Source: JANRIZ01 sp033764445 (GTDB lineage Bacteria; Verrucomicrobiota; Verrucomicrobiia; JAWXBN01). From it: a stretch of 52,089 bases of DNA. This document shows positions 43,956 to 52,089 of the stretch, piece by piece. A program made the translations under genes and the position numbers. Where the stretch lies: contig JANRIZ010000136.1 of assembly GCA_033764445.1 (NCBI GenBank), positions 1 through 52,089 on the forward strand, given 5' to 3'. The stretch's first letter is position 1, and every line of letters starts with the position of its first letter. The notes under the pieces are model-generated. The model did not search any database. It worked only from the letters and a program-made list of their open reading frames with translations, and had not been told where the DNA came from.

Positions 43956-44435
43956 TTAATCCTTGGTGAGAGATTCGGCAACGATCAGACCGTCGGCGGC
44001 GACTTTGACGGTCACCCTGAATTCCTGACCCTTGTAAAAGGTCGTATCCACGGCGGGTGGAAAGAGGACCGGCAGGAGTTTGCCGCTGCTTTTGTCCTTG
44101 AAAACCATCAGCCTCCCGGTGGTGGGATTGTAACCCAACTGTGCATTCACCATCCACACTCCGTTGTACCGGTTCCCGACATGGGCATTGGGGTTGGCCT
44201 GAAAATCAACCGCCGGGAACAACTGACTGGCGGCGGCGCGGGCCGCAGATGTCGGGCCGGTATCCCCACCCTTGCGCATGATCAGAAATATGATCCCGGC
44301 CACCAGGATCAGAATCACCACCCCAAGGATTCCAAAGGCCACCTGATTGCCACGGTTGCGGCCGGCCTTGATATCCTCCAGTGTGACTTTTTTTCGGGTC
44401 ACTTCCGGTTCTGGTTTATTGTTTTCCTGGGTCAT
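43956..44435 (-). CDS. Single-TM membrane protein, uncharacterised
   Basis: 159 aa. Cytosolic N-terminal arm rich in charge (EPEVTRKKVTLEDIKAGRNRG), then one membrane segment (VAFGILGVVILILVAGIIFLIM) and a periplasmic domain with WMVNAQLGYNPTTGRLMVF. It has no signal cleavage site. Located 12 bases after the 1086-aa gene and 118 bases before the helical-repeat gene. Possibly an inner-membrane anchor for a secreted complex. No family recognised. Confidence 0.68.
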   Translation of the reverse strand: MTQENNKPEPEVTRKKVTLEDIKAGRNRGNQVAFGILGVVILILVAGIIFLIMRKGGDTGPTSAARAAASQLFPAVDFQANPNAHVGNRYNGVWMVNAQLGYNPTTGRLMVFKDKSSGKLLPVLFPPAVDTTFYKGQEFRVTVKVAADGLIVAESLTKD

Positions 44436-44447
44436 AAAATGAGTGTT

Positions 44448-47400
44448 TCAACTGGTTTTCCACGGACGGCGCATACTGCCCCAGTTCCGGTCTTGGCTCA
44501 ACCCTTTGTTATCGGTTTTTTCGGGTTCTTTCCCAGGGGGTTTGGACGGTTCCTCAAGGACAAAATCCACCTTCAAGCGCCGGATTTTATCCCAATTCTC
44601 CAGTTCCAAAATGCGTCCGTCGGTATCCCCGCAAAAGAGATACACTTTCCCAGTTTTGGGATGCCGGAAAAAATATCCCCCGAAGTTCGTGGCCTGAATA
44701 ACGTCAAAATTGGGCGTGGGGGCACTCCCGAGATCACGGCATACCTGATCAACAAACAACCCGTCCTCATTGACAAATCCGAAATATCCGCGTGAACACC
44801 CCACCCCGATGATTTCCCCTCCCGACTCGTCTGGCATCTGCACCTGGCCGATAAATCGTTGAACGCCAAACAGGTCGCCGGGTTTGGAGAGCCCCTTGCT
44901 CAAACCGAATTCCAGGGCGATCCGCGGGTACCGCCAGATGACTTTCCCGTCCTTGCGGAACTTGTAGAGGCCTTCCTCCCCCCCGCCGACCCGTGCTCCA
45001 TCGGGGGAGGGCAGACTGGCAAGTGTGTAAAACTCCTCAAAATTCGCCTTTTCGGAAGGACAGGTGTCCACCCGGTTGGAATACTTCGCCATTTCACCGG
45101 CATTCCCAAACAGGGTGAAGTCCGGGGCCACGTCCGGCTCGGGATAAACCGGTACCCCGGTCCCCTCAACCTTCGTGGGTCTGAATAGTTTGCGCCCCAT
45201 CAGAAAAACGCCCCCGTTAAAAAAACCGCTCCCAAACGCATTCATGGGCTGGGGATGATAACCCCGGTCGAGCACTCTCAATTCCTTGGAATTGACCATT
45301 CCATCCCCGTTTTTATCCGTCCACGAAACGGGCATTTTGACAGGCACGCCCCACCCCGGCAGGGAAAATCCAAAATACGCCACGGGTTTGAGTTCCCCGG
45401 CCTCGACCCTGTAAATGCCGCCAAATCCATCATGGGCGTAGGACTTTCCGCCCATACTGGCAAATTCAAAATTCTGCCCCATAAACCCGTATCCCTGCAG
45501 CCCCGACAGACTCCGCTCCCGGGATCCGGGCCGGAAGACCACGGCATCGGGTCGCACCTCCCCGGTCTCATAATTGACGATGAACCGCGTATAATGCAGA
45601 TACACATTTTCGGGATTGTTCGGATCGGCGGTCATGCGGGCGGAATAGGCGGTCCCTCCCATGAACTCCTTCAGATACCCTCCGGTTCGGGCCTCCCAGA
45701 GGCTGAAGCGTTTGGGACAATATTCCTCTTCTGCCACCCACAGCCGACCTTTTTCATCGACGGCCATGCCGACGGGGTTGCTCATGGCCCGGGGATCGTA
45801 TTTGCCCACTAATTTCCGTCCTCCCGCAAAACCTATCTTGCCCAAGGGGGCCCCTGACGCATTGAATTTTGCAACGGTCATGCTTGTCCCCCGCTGGCTC
45901 ACATACACGGTTCCCTCGGCATCCACACAGACCCCTGAGGGCTTGATCAACGCAGTGGCCAGGGTTCGGGGGGTCTGACTTTTCCCAAGGTCAATGGCCA
46001 TCAGCTTTTCCCCGCTGGTGGTGTAGAGGGTCTGGCTCTTGGAATCAATCCCCAATCCCCGTGGGGCTTTGACATTGAAGGAACCAAATGGTTTCCCTGT
46101 CTTTTTTTCAATGGCCAGTATCTTGTCCTTGGTGAATACCGCCAGATAGAGGGCGGTCTCGTCACAGGCGATGCCGGTGATGTTTTCTGTATTCTTTTCA
46201 TCCTTGAGCAGGGAGACCATCCAGCTCGATTTTTTATTCTCAAATTCAGCCCGTTCGCCATTCTCAATGTTGTAACAATACAGGACGTCCTTTTTGTTGC
46301 CCTCCCGCGTGGCTAGGTACACGAGTTTCCCATCGGTGCAAACTGCATACCCGCCCATCATACCGCCCACCCCCCACTGCTTTTGATCTTTTTCATTCAG
46401 ACAAATCAGGGCATCCCCTGCTTCATTTCCATTCCAGAGAAGAAATTTGTGGCCCTTGCCATCCACGGCAATGCTGATCGGATTTCCATGGTCCCCACCC
46501 CAGCCGCCCTTACCATCGGCGGTCCGCCAGGAGGGGGTTCCGCTATTCATCACACTGGTCACATACCGGGGTTTGATCCCGGGATGGGTCAGCAGGCGGG
46601 CCTGATACTTGCCAGGGGCGACCTTCTGTCCCTTGGCATCCAGATAGTCCCAAGTTTCGGTATGTTCCCCGGCTTCACGCTCCTCACGGGTTAAAAGCAG
46701 TTTCACCATTTTACCTTCTTCATTGTAAATGCCCATGCTGATAAATCCGTTCTCAGGCAGGGTGTACTGGAAACTGACCTTTCCCTCTTCCGTGGTGGTC
46801 ATCAACTGCGAAAGGGTCTGGGTGTTTCCCTTTCCGGTCGCAGACTTTGCAACTACCTGCCTTTTCTCGCGGTCGGCCCTCTTCTGCGCCCACATCTTTT
46901 GTTCTGCAATCGCAGGTTCCACCTCACCCAATGTCAAAAACCGGCCTTCACCCCAGCCTTCTGTCCCTTCAAATTGAAAGGCACCGCGTGTAATGCACTC
47001 GTAAAAATGATGCACGAGGACACCCCGCTCATTGCCCCAGAGGGGCTGAAGGGTCATCACCCATTTGTCCCCGGGATTGGGTGGCTTTTCAACCCCCATG
47101 GATTTCCAGGGAATTTTGGCCTTCATGATGTAGCCGCCCTCCACCGTCGCAAAATACAGTCCGCTCTCTTCCAAGGTCAGTAACTTGTTCTCCTTGTAGT
47201 CCATCCCATACCGCACATCCACTGCGGACATCTTCCACTGGGCGAAATACCACATGGTCAGATGCACGACCTTCTTCGTGTTTTTGATGTGACCATCCAC
47301 CGGCTGGGTCACGGAGGAGTCCGCAACAAAACGGATTTGAAAGGCGTCCCCATTCCATCCGCTGAAAGCTTCCAACTTGGGATTGATCTTATTAACCATC

Positions 47401-47708
47401 GGCGAGTCATCCCGGTACTGGGCCGCGATGTAGAGGTGATCCGAATCATACGCAAAAGCCATCCGCACCGTGAACCGGTCCTTGAGGGTCACATCTTCAT
47501 AGAGGTCCATAAAGAGTTCCGGCTTCCAATCATCCAGATTCGGTTCCTTCGTAATGTCCTGCCCGGTGAGCGCCTCCACGGCCGGATAAAGGTTGATGAA
47601 GTTGAGCTTTTCCTCGGGCTTAACCTGGGCTTTTGCATCGGGAGGTTGGGCAAAGAAAACAATAATTGAAAAATGAAAAAAAAGTAAAAATAGGTAATAT
47701 TTTAACAT
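44448..47708 (-). CDS. Large secreted protein: CBM9-like, FlgD-like and beta-propeller regions
   Basis: 1086 aa from the ATG at 47708. A signal peptide (MLKYYLFLLFFHFSIIVFFA) is followed by a CBM9/DOMON-like domain (about residues 30-250, with FTVRMAFAYDSDHLYIAAQY), a FlgD-like Ig stretch (VAPGKYQARLLTH, around 350) and an NHL/SMP-30-like beta-propeller (repeats such as AVDGKGHKFLLWNGNEAG, GIDSKSQTLYTTSGEKLMAI and CVDAEGTVYVSQRG) through the rest. This mix suggests polysaccharide or surface binding. The function is not known; no catalytic motif stands out. In line with the AT-rich genes before it. Confidence 0.72.
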   Translation of the reverse strand: MLKYYLFLLFFHFSIIVFFAQPPDAKAQVKPEEKLNFINLYPAVEALTGQDITKEPNLDDWKPELFMDLYEDVTLKDRFTVRMAFAYDSDHLYIAAQYRDDSPMVNKINPKLEAFSGWNGDAFQIRFVADSSVTQPVDGHIKNTKKVVHLTMWYFAQWKMSAVDVRYGMDYKENKLLTLEESGLYFATVEGGYIMKAKIPWKSMGVEKPPNPGDKWVMTLQPLWGNERGVLVHHFYECITRGAFQFEGTEGWGEGRFLTLGEVEPAIAEQKMWAQKRADREKRQVVAKSATGKGNTQTLSQLMTTTEEGKVSFQYTLPENGFISMGIYNEEGKMVKLLLTREEREAGEHTETWDYLDAKGQKVAPGKYQARLLTHPGIKPRYVTSVMNSGTPSWRTADGKGGWGGDHGNPISIAVDGKGHKFLLWNGNEAGDALICLNEKDQKQWGVGGMMGGYAVCTDGKLVYLATREGNKKDVLYCYNIENGERAEFENKKSSWMVSLLKDEKNTENITGIACDETALYLAVFTKDKILAIEKKTGKPFGSFNVKAPRGLGIDSKSQTLYTTSGEKLMAIDLGKSQTPRTLATALIKPSGVCVDAEGTVYVSQRGTSMTVAKFNASGAPLGKIGFAGGRKLVGKYDPRAMSNPVGMAVDEKGRLWVAEEEYCPKRFSLWEARTGGYLKEFMGGTAYSARMTADPNNPENVYLHYTRFIVNYETGEVRPDAVVFRPGSRERSLSGLQGYGFMGQNFEFASMGGKSYAHDGFGGIYRVEAGELKPVAYFGFSLPGWGVPVKMPVSWTDKNGDGMVNSKELRVLDRGYHPQPMNAFGSGFFNGGVFLMGRKLFRPTKVEGTGVPVYPEPDVAPDFTLFGNAGEMAKYSNRVDTCPSEKANFEEFYTLASLPSPDGARVGGGEEGLYKFRKDGKVIWRYPRIALEFGLSKGLSKPGDLFGVQRFIGQVQMPDESGGEIIGVGCSRGYFGFVNEDGLFVDQVCRDLGSAPTPNFDVIQATNFGGYFFRHPKTGKVYLFCGDTDGRILELENWDKIRRLKVDFVLEEPSKPPGKEPEKTDNKGLSQDRNWGSMRRPWKTS

Positions 47709-47720
47709 GCACAAAATAAC

Positions 47721-48926
47721 TTATGGAATTTCGATTAAATCAGGAACAGAACCGATTAATACTTTTGGTCCCTCGTCACCATCGATAAGAATGCCGGTAC
47801 TCACACGACAATCCCATTTCCCAGACTTAATTTTTTCATCAAGCACCTTGGAGGCGCTTGTTTTTTCAAACTCAGTAATGCAAATAAAATCTTTTAGAGA
47901 AAAATTTGCATCGAAAATATAAAATAAATTTTTTGAATCAATTTTGCTTTCAGAAATATCCTTCAAAAGTTGGCTTTTATCAATTTTTCCATAAAAAACA
48001 TATTCTTCACCATATTTGTTGTCTGGTTGGCTCCAAAAATTCAGCACTAAATATGGAATACACGAATCAATTTTAATCTCATTCAGCTTTTTAAAAAGCA
48101 ACTCATGTGAATTTTTTGGTAATGCAAAATTATATTTAATACTAATTTGATCATCTGTTTTTGAATATGAAATTTTAATCGGTCTTAACATACTGTCTTT
48201 GTTCATGTAAAATCTGTCAATTTTGCTCATTAAAACTCTTCTTTTTTCACGCAAAAAACCGTCAAAATATCTTTGATATTCACTTTTTTGCTTAAAGAGG
48301 ACACGCGGTCTACCAGGCACTAATTCAGGCACTGACCGAGGCATAATCATTTTTTCTAGGACATAACTACCATAGTTATTTAAATCTAAATAGTTATCAG
48401 TATCAATTAGAGTCCAATTAAAACCAGAAATTTTTGATATATCAATTAGCAATCCTAACAAATCTCTTGATTTATTATTTAAAACAGAATAATTTTTAAT
48501 TAAATCAGAATTTAATGATGTAGTTATTGCTATAATATTATTTTGATTATCCATTATTCTAAAATACTGCGGAACTTTTTCATTTTTTAAAGGACTCTTG
48601 ATTTCATCAATAAATACAGTAAAATCTTTTTGTTTAACTGAAATTTTTTTTCTAGACGTATTAAGAATGATGACATCGTCCTTGTTTTCAATATAAATTT
48701 CTGGACAGTTTTCTTTTAAGTAATTAATCGCTTCACTTAATGAGTTAAACTTTTCAATATCTAATTTAATTTTCTGTTCTTTTGAATTAATTATACAGTT
48801 TACGGGGGTTTGAAATTTAACAGATAAAATTCCAGTAATTTCAGAAAGATAATAATCTCTAACTTCAGCATTTGAAATTATACAAGAAATACAATAGCAC
48901 ATAATCAAACATAAATAATTTTTCAT
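47721..48926 (-). CDS. AT-rich secreted protein with an N-terminal STN-like segment
   Basis: 401 aa, signal peptide (MKNYLCLIMCYCISCIISNA). Residues 50-90 (KLDIEKFNSLSEAINYLKEN, then IYIENKDDVIILNTS) resemble the secretin/TonB short N-terminal (STN) fold. The remainder is unrecognised and rich in Lys, Asn, Ile and Ser. The gene is strikingly AT-rich compared with everything up to 44 kb, a mark of recent transfer from a low-GC source or of a lineage-specific gene. Lies 41 bases after one secreted-protein gene and 12 before another. Confidence 0.62.
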   Translation of the reverse strand: MKNYLCLIMCYCISCIISNAEVRDYYLSEITGILSVKFQTPVNCIINSKEQKIKLDIEKFNSLSEAINYLKENCPEIYIENKDDVIILNTSRKKISVKQKDFTVFIDEIKSPLKNEKVPQYFRIMDNQNNIIAITTSLNSDLIKNYSVLNNKSRDLLGLLIDISKISGFNWTLIDTDNYLDLNNYGSYVLEKMIMPRSVPELVPGRPRVLFKQKSEYQRYFDGFLREKRRVLMSKIDRFYMNKDSMLRPIKISYSKTDDQISIKYNFALPKNSHELLFKKLNEIKIDSCIPYLVLNFWSQPDNKYGEEYVFYGKIDKSQLLKDISESKIDSKNLFYIFDANFSLKDFICITEFEKTSASKVLDEKIKSGKWDCRVSTGILIDGDEGPKVLIGSVPDLIEIP

Positions 48927-48967
48927 ATAGTTAAATTATAAGTTTTGGTAATATAGTATAAAAAAAT

Positions 48968-50059
48968 TTAATTTTGGGGATGTTGTGTATTTCCCCCATC
49001 AGTTGCATAAAAATGATTTGGATCAGCACTACCAGTATATCTCCATGTACCACTAAAATATACACCGTCAACACCTGCCCACCAAGTACCTGCGGTACCA
49101 GGTTTCGCTGGGGAGAATACACCATTACCTGAATTATTACCAGTTAATTCCACAGTAATAACGCTACCGTTATATAAAGTATGAAATGCAGGATTTGTAG
49201 GATCTCCAGTGCATCCTCCATCTGTTTGTAGTCCTCCTGGAAGATAAATTGGACTTCCTAATTGATCATAAACAAAGCCAAAAAAAGAATATGTTATTAA
49301 ATTTCCTGAATGCGGATTCGAGCCTGCTGTGCCTGTTGGCATCAAAATATATGCAGGGATCCTGACATCGCCAGTTGCACGTCTTGTAAAGGTTCTGTTC
49401 AGAATTGAAATGACAACCTCAACCTCCTGATCACCCGTTGCACCACTTGTCCCTGTTGCCGTTGGAGAAACATTAACAACTGAAGATATTTCACCTAAAA
49501 AAACAGAAGTTGCACCTGTTGCTGTATCCAGTTGGATTTGGGAGCTAGTACTCCAGGCAAATGTAGGTTGATTATATATCAGAGCTGGTTTGACAGACGC
49601 AGTTATTGCGATGGAGGTATTGGCACCGGGCGTGAGATTGGATCGAAATAAACTGAAACTATTTGGGGAAAGGTTAATTTTAAAAATTGTCAAATAAATT
49701 GTTGCGGTTCCCTGTCCGTACCCTCCCACCGTAACCGTGACTTCCTTGTCTCCTATGGTGCTGGAATCGGATGTGTAAGCGTGTGTTGTTGAACTTGACG
49801 ATCCGCTGACAGTCCCGCTCCATTGAAATGTTAAAAGGCCCATATTTATGCCCCCGGTAGAGTTTTGAAAGCCAGGTTCCGGTTGAGCACAATTAATCTT
49901 AGCTGTGAAATAGACCGTATCCCCGGCCGCATGCATATTGGAAGTGACTCCTCCGCTACTCGTTTCAATACTGACCGAAAGCTGGGGTATGGATGAAAAT
50001 GCTTTAATGCCTGTAAAGGCTACCACAAGCAACACAATTGTCATTTTTTTATTTTTCAT
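48968..50059 (-). CDS. Secreted Ig/PKD-like repeat protein
   Basis: 363 aa from the ATG at 50059, which overlaps the stop of the preceding gene as ATGA. Signal peptide (MKNKKMTIVLLVVAFTGIKAF), then a Ser/Thr/Gly-rich beta domain; TFQWSGTVSG with DKEVTVTVGGYGQGTATIYL and, later, TFAWSTSSQIQLDT are typical of PKD/bacterial Ig-like strands. The C-terminal part is Gly/Asn-rich. Low-GC composition similar to its downstream neighbour. Probably an extracellular or cell-surface adhesin-like protein. No catalytic motif. Confidence 0.68.
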   Translation of the reverse strand: MKNKKMTIVLLVVAFTGIKAFSSIPQLSVSIETSSGGVTSNMHAAGDTVYFTAKINCAQPEPGFQNSTGGINMGLLTFQWSGTVSGSSSSTTHAYTSDSSTIGDKEVTVTVGGYGQGTATIYLTIFKINLSPNSFSLFRSNLTPGANTSIAITASVKPALIYNQPTFAWSTSSQIQLDTATGATSVFLGEISSVVNVSPTATGTSGATGDQEVEVVISILNRTFTRRATGDVRIPAYILMPTGTAGSNPHSGNLITYSFFGFVYDQLGSPIYLPGGLQTDGGCTGDPTNPAFHTLYNGSVITVELTGNNSGNGVFSPAKPGTAGTWWAGVDGVYFSGTWRYTGSADPNHFYATDGGNTQHPQN

Positions 50060-51630
50060 ATATCTTTTGTTTTGAGAATGATAAACCGGACACATTTCAA
50101 CTCGTCAATCTTGACGGACTGATCCCCATCTATTTTCAACTTCTTATAAGTTTCCAGATCAATGGCCGATTGGATTTTTCCTTTCAATGCTTTGACTTCA
50201 ATTTTAACGTCCTGTTTCGGTACGCAATAAAGCAGTTTTCGGCGATGTTCCTCTCCCCGTTTTTCATACAATGTGTTTTTGACAATCAACAAAAAATCCT
50301 TTCCGCCAATCCACATCAGATACAAATCCGGTTCTCCATCAAAACTCGCAAATCCCCCTTCTTTGTACGGAGGCCCCGTCACCGGCACGGCCCTGAAAAA
50401 AATTGCCTCATTTTTCCGGATGAAGGCATTGATTTCCAATATCTTTTTTTCCAGCTCTGGCATCATGTCAAGCCCTCTGTAAAGTCCCTGCGGATCACTG
50501 GCATAGCTGAAATACTTGATCGACTTCGCTCCTCGTCCAATCGCCGAATAAATGACCTGTTCAATTTCATCAGGAACGATGGGTCTTCCATTCCCCTTGT
50601 GAATGAATGTTTCCACAATCAATCCGAATGGCCTGTAAGCAACGGCTTGTTTCGCGTTGTTCAACGACCAATCCTCACGTTTGATGAAATTGTCAGTAAA
50701 GGAAAACTGACGTGAATAGGGCGCAATTTGAAAAGCGTCTGTAATTCTACAATAGATGTTGTAGCCATCAAGAACTGTTGCGGAAGTGCAGGCATAAGTG
50801 GCCACAAGCTCCTCCCTGTCTGCCGCACTCAACGCGTATTCGTTCAGGACTTTTTCAGCGCAAAAACCCGGTTTTTTTTGATCTGCATCAATGCAGGTGA
50901 CATCGATTTCATTTTGTCTGATCAGCCTCTTCATGTCCAATTGAAACCTGATACGGGTTTTGATATCCTCATCCTTCAATCCAAAGGCGTCTATGCTGAA
51001 AGCCTTCAGGGGTTTGAGTGCTGCAAATCTTTTCTGGCTGGCAGTATCAATCTGAATCAAAAGATACGTTTCCCTCAGGCTTGAGCCCGCATCAACTTCC
51101 ACAAGGGTTTTATCGGCCACCTTGAAACTCGAAAACCCTCCGGTTTCTTTTCCATTGAAACTGATTTTTTTAATGCCTTTGCCTTCCCTGTCCTCAACGG
51201 CCATCAAAATCTTTTTTTGATCCAAGGTCGGTGCCACTGACCTGATTTTCAGCCATTGCGGCTGATATGGGGGAATTTGAATTTCATAATCTTTTCCTGA
51301 AACTCTTAATTTGATCAGTTTCCCCTCGGCATCCATCCAGGAATTTTCAAGACAAAATTGAATACAGGCAAATCCCATTGAGGCGATTTGTTTTTTGGGA
51401 TATACTTGACTCCAGACAACATATTTTTTGTCGCCTCTATACTCAATAGATTCAATTTCCTGGGCTTCTTTTCCCTTATTCTCAACATATATTTCAAACA
51501 ACAGGTTTTTCTCACCCGAATAGGTGTCTTCCCATTGAGGATGAAAAATGATACTGGCCTTTGTTTGCTCTCCAAATGCCGGAGGGATAAAAAACAAGGC
51601 AAGGGAGACAAATACGACGGCTTGAGTCAT
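50056..51630 (-). CDS. Secreted protein with a glycosidase-barrel-like C-terminal half
   Basis: 524 aa from the ATG at 51630, which has GGAGG 8 bases upstream; an upstream ATG at 51723 is in frame but less likely. Signal peptide MTQAVVFVSLALFFIPPAFG. The N-terminal third is beta-rich. The later stretch GRPIVPDEIEQVIYSAIGRG with AKSIKYFSYASDP and EINAFIRKNEAIFFRA resembles the end of TIM-barrel glycoside hydrolases (GH42-like or related families), where a polypeptide like 'RPLTPEEVRA-A-GAKG-YYS' is usual. Catalytic Glu could not be located with confidence, so it might be a non-catalytic homologue. Overlaps the next gene as ATGA. Confidence 0.6.
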   Translation of the reverse strand: MTQAVVFVSLALFFIPPAFGEQTKASIIFHPQWEDTYSGEKNLLFEIYVENKGKEAQEIESIEYRGDKKYVVWSQVYPKKQIASMGFACIQFCLENSWMDAEGKLIKLRVSGKDYEIQIPPYQPQWLKIRSVAPTLDQKKILMAVEDREGKGIKKISFNGKETGGFSSFKVADKTLVEVDAGSSLRETYLLIQIDTASQKRFAALKPLKAFSIDAFGLKDEDIKTRIRFQLDMKRLIRQNEIDVTCIDADQKKPGFCAEKVLNEYALSAADREELVATYACTSATVLDGYNIYCRITDAFQIAPYSRQFSFTDNFIKREDWSLNNAKQAVAYRPFGLIVETFIHKGNGRPIVPDEIEQVIYSAIGRGAKSIKYFSYASDPQGLYRGLDMMPELEKKILEINAFIRKNEAIFFRAVPVTGPPYKEGGFASFDGEPDLYLMWIGGKDFLLIVKNTLYEKRGEEHRRKLLYCVPKQDVKIEVKALKGKIQSAIDLETYKKLKIDGDQSVKIDELKCVRFIILKTKDI

Positions 51631-51731
51631 GACATCCGCCTCCAATTCACGACGCAGGAGAGTCCAGCGGGAAACGATTGGTCCCCCGGACGGTGTTTGC
51701 TGGCTGTGCGATGTGTTTTGCATGGCATTGC

Positions 51732-52089
51732 TTAAAAATTCTTCTTCCCCTCGGCGACCGGGGTCACGGTATTGGCAGCCACCGGGGTTGGTTCCACCTC
51801 ATCCAAGGGCACATCCACACCCGGCTCTCCTTGCACCGCTGCCGACTGGCAGTTGGTTCCGCCCGGCGATTCCATCGCCTGCAATTTCTGCGCGTTGAGT
51901 TCCCCCTGCGTGGGGGCACCGGCCATCGTCGCCACCACTTCATTGTTCAGCACCATCGGCACGGCCAGGGGCATCGGCGGGTCGTTCTTAAAGACCAGCC
52001 TCTTCGAGAGGTCCAAGGGCACATGCAGCTCCGCCCCGAACCGCGTCCCCGCAAACCACGATTGCACCCTCGCATACACCATGTTCCAT
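51732..52089 (-). CDS. Partial gene at the right edge, uncharacterised
   Basis: C-terminal part (119 codons) of a protein continuing beyond the window; the frame is open at the edge (WNMVYARVQSWFAG). The start is not included; the internal Met at 52082 should not be taken as the start. The first third (HVPLDLSKRLVFKNDPPMPL, VVATMAG) looks like a conserved domain; the tail is Pro/Val/Ala-rich with low complexity (VEPTPVAANTVTPVAEG). The phrase structure resembles the end of TadE/pilin-like proteins, but this is weak. First gene of the seven-gene run. Confidence 0.6.
   Translation of the reverse strand, partial: WNMVYARVQSWFAGTRFGAELHVPLDLSKRLVFKNDPPMPLAVPMVLNNEVVATMAGAPTQGELNAQKLQAMESPGGTNCQSAAVQGEPGVDVPLDEVEPTPVAANTVTPVAEGKKNF

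Noticed and set aside
51630..51723. Longer N-terminus for the glycosidase-like protein
   Set aside because: The ATG at 51630 has a good GGAGG and is followed directly by a signal peptide; the extra 31 residues would bury it.

Overview
The window reads as chromosomal DNA of a Gram-negative bacterium of the Planctomycetes-Verrucomicrobia-Chlamydiae group, most likely Verrucomicrobiota. This is inferred from gene style: SecA with a long insertion, a gliding-type ABC exporter trio, a TonB receptor, ECF sigma factor families and short intergenic fold-back repeats. No rRNA or tRNA is present to settle the taxonomy. Most of it is visibly GC-rich; about 47.7-50.1 kb is strikingly AT-rich.

Layout. 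0.3-3.4 kb (+): argC-argJ-rpe. 3.4-6.6 kb (-): an ABC exporter of GldA/GldF/GldG type. 6.8-19.2 kb: housekeeping genes on both strands: cysK, a sugar-phosphate nucleotidyltransferase, a small CxxC membrane protein, a fused homocysteine methyltransferase/methylene-THF reductase, secA, a secreted NPCBM-like protein, ispE, pyrF, a Na/Pi-cotransporter-like protein with a PhoU-like tail, and a beta-carbonic anhydrase. 19.3-27.4 kb (-): ppdK, an AlbA_2-type regulator, guaA, a VapC remnant and comM.

27.4-35.1 kb (-) is the most interesting part. It is a tight, mostly overlapping operon read leftward: ECF sigma factor, 78-aa protein, rhomboid-like membrane protein lacking the catalytic Ser and His, PflX-like radical SAM protein, 61-aa protein, Ycf46-like AAA ATPase, Ycf35/DUF1257-like protein, DUF2997 protein, signal-peptidase-fold membrane protein lacking the catalytic Lys, TPR protein and a PilT-type ATPase. 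Ycf46, Ycf35 and DUF2997 are poorly understood proteins otherwise known mainly from cyanobacteria and plastids. The operon begins with a 15-codon leader reading frame inside a 75-bp segment that recurs 3.9 kb away, in front of a TonB-receptor operon.

35.5-41.8 kb: a metal-uptake-like operon (small TFDG/CxxC protein, TonB receptor, PepSY-type protein), an A-type Fe-S carrier, a squalene/phytoene synthase and a CLC antiporter. 41.9-52.1 kb (-): a seven-gene run of mainly secreted or membrane proteins (partial first gene, glycosidase-like protein, Ig/PKD-like secreted protein, STN-like secreted protein, 1086-aa CBM9-like/propeller protein, single-TM protein, repeat-rich helical protein). Part of this run looks horizontally acquired.

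No CRISPR array, intact insertion sequence, tRNA or rRNA was seen.
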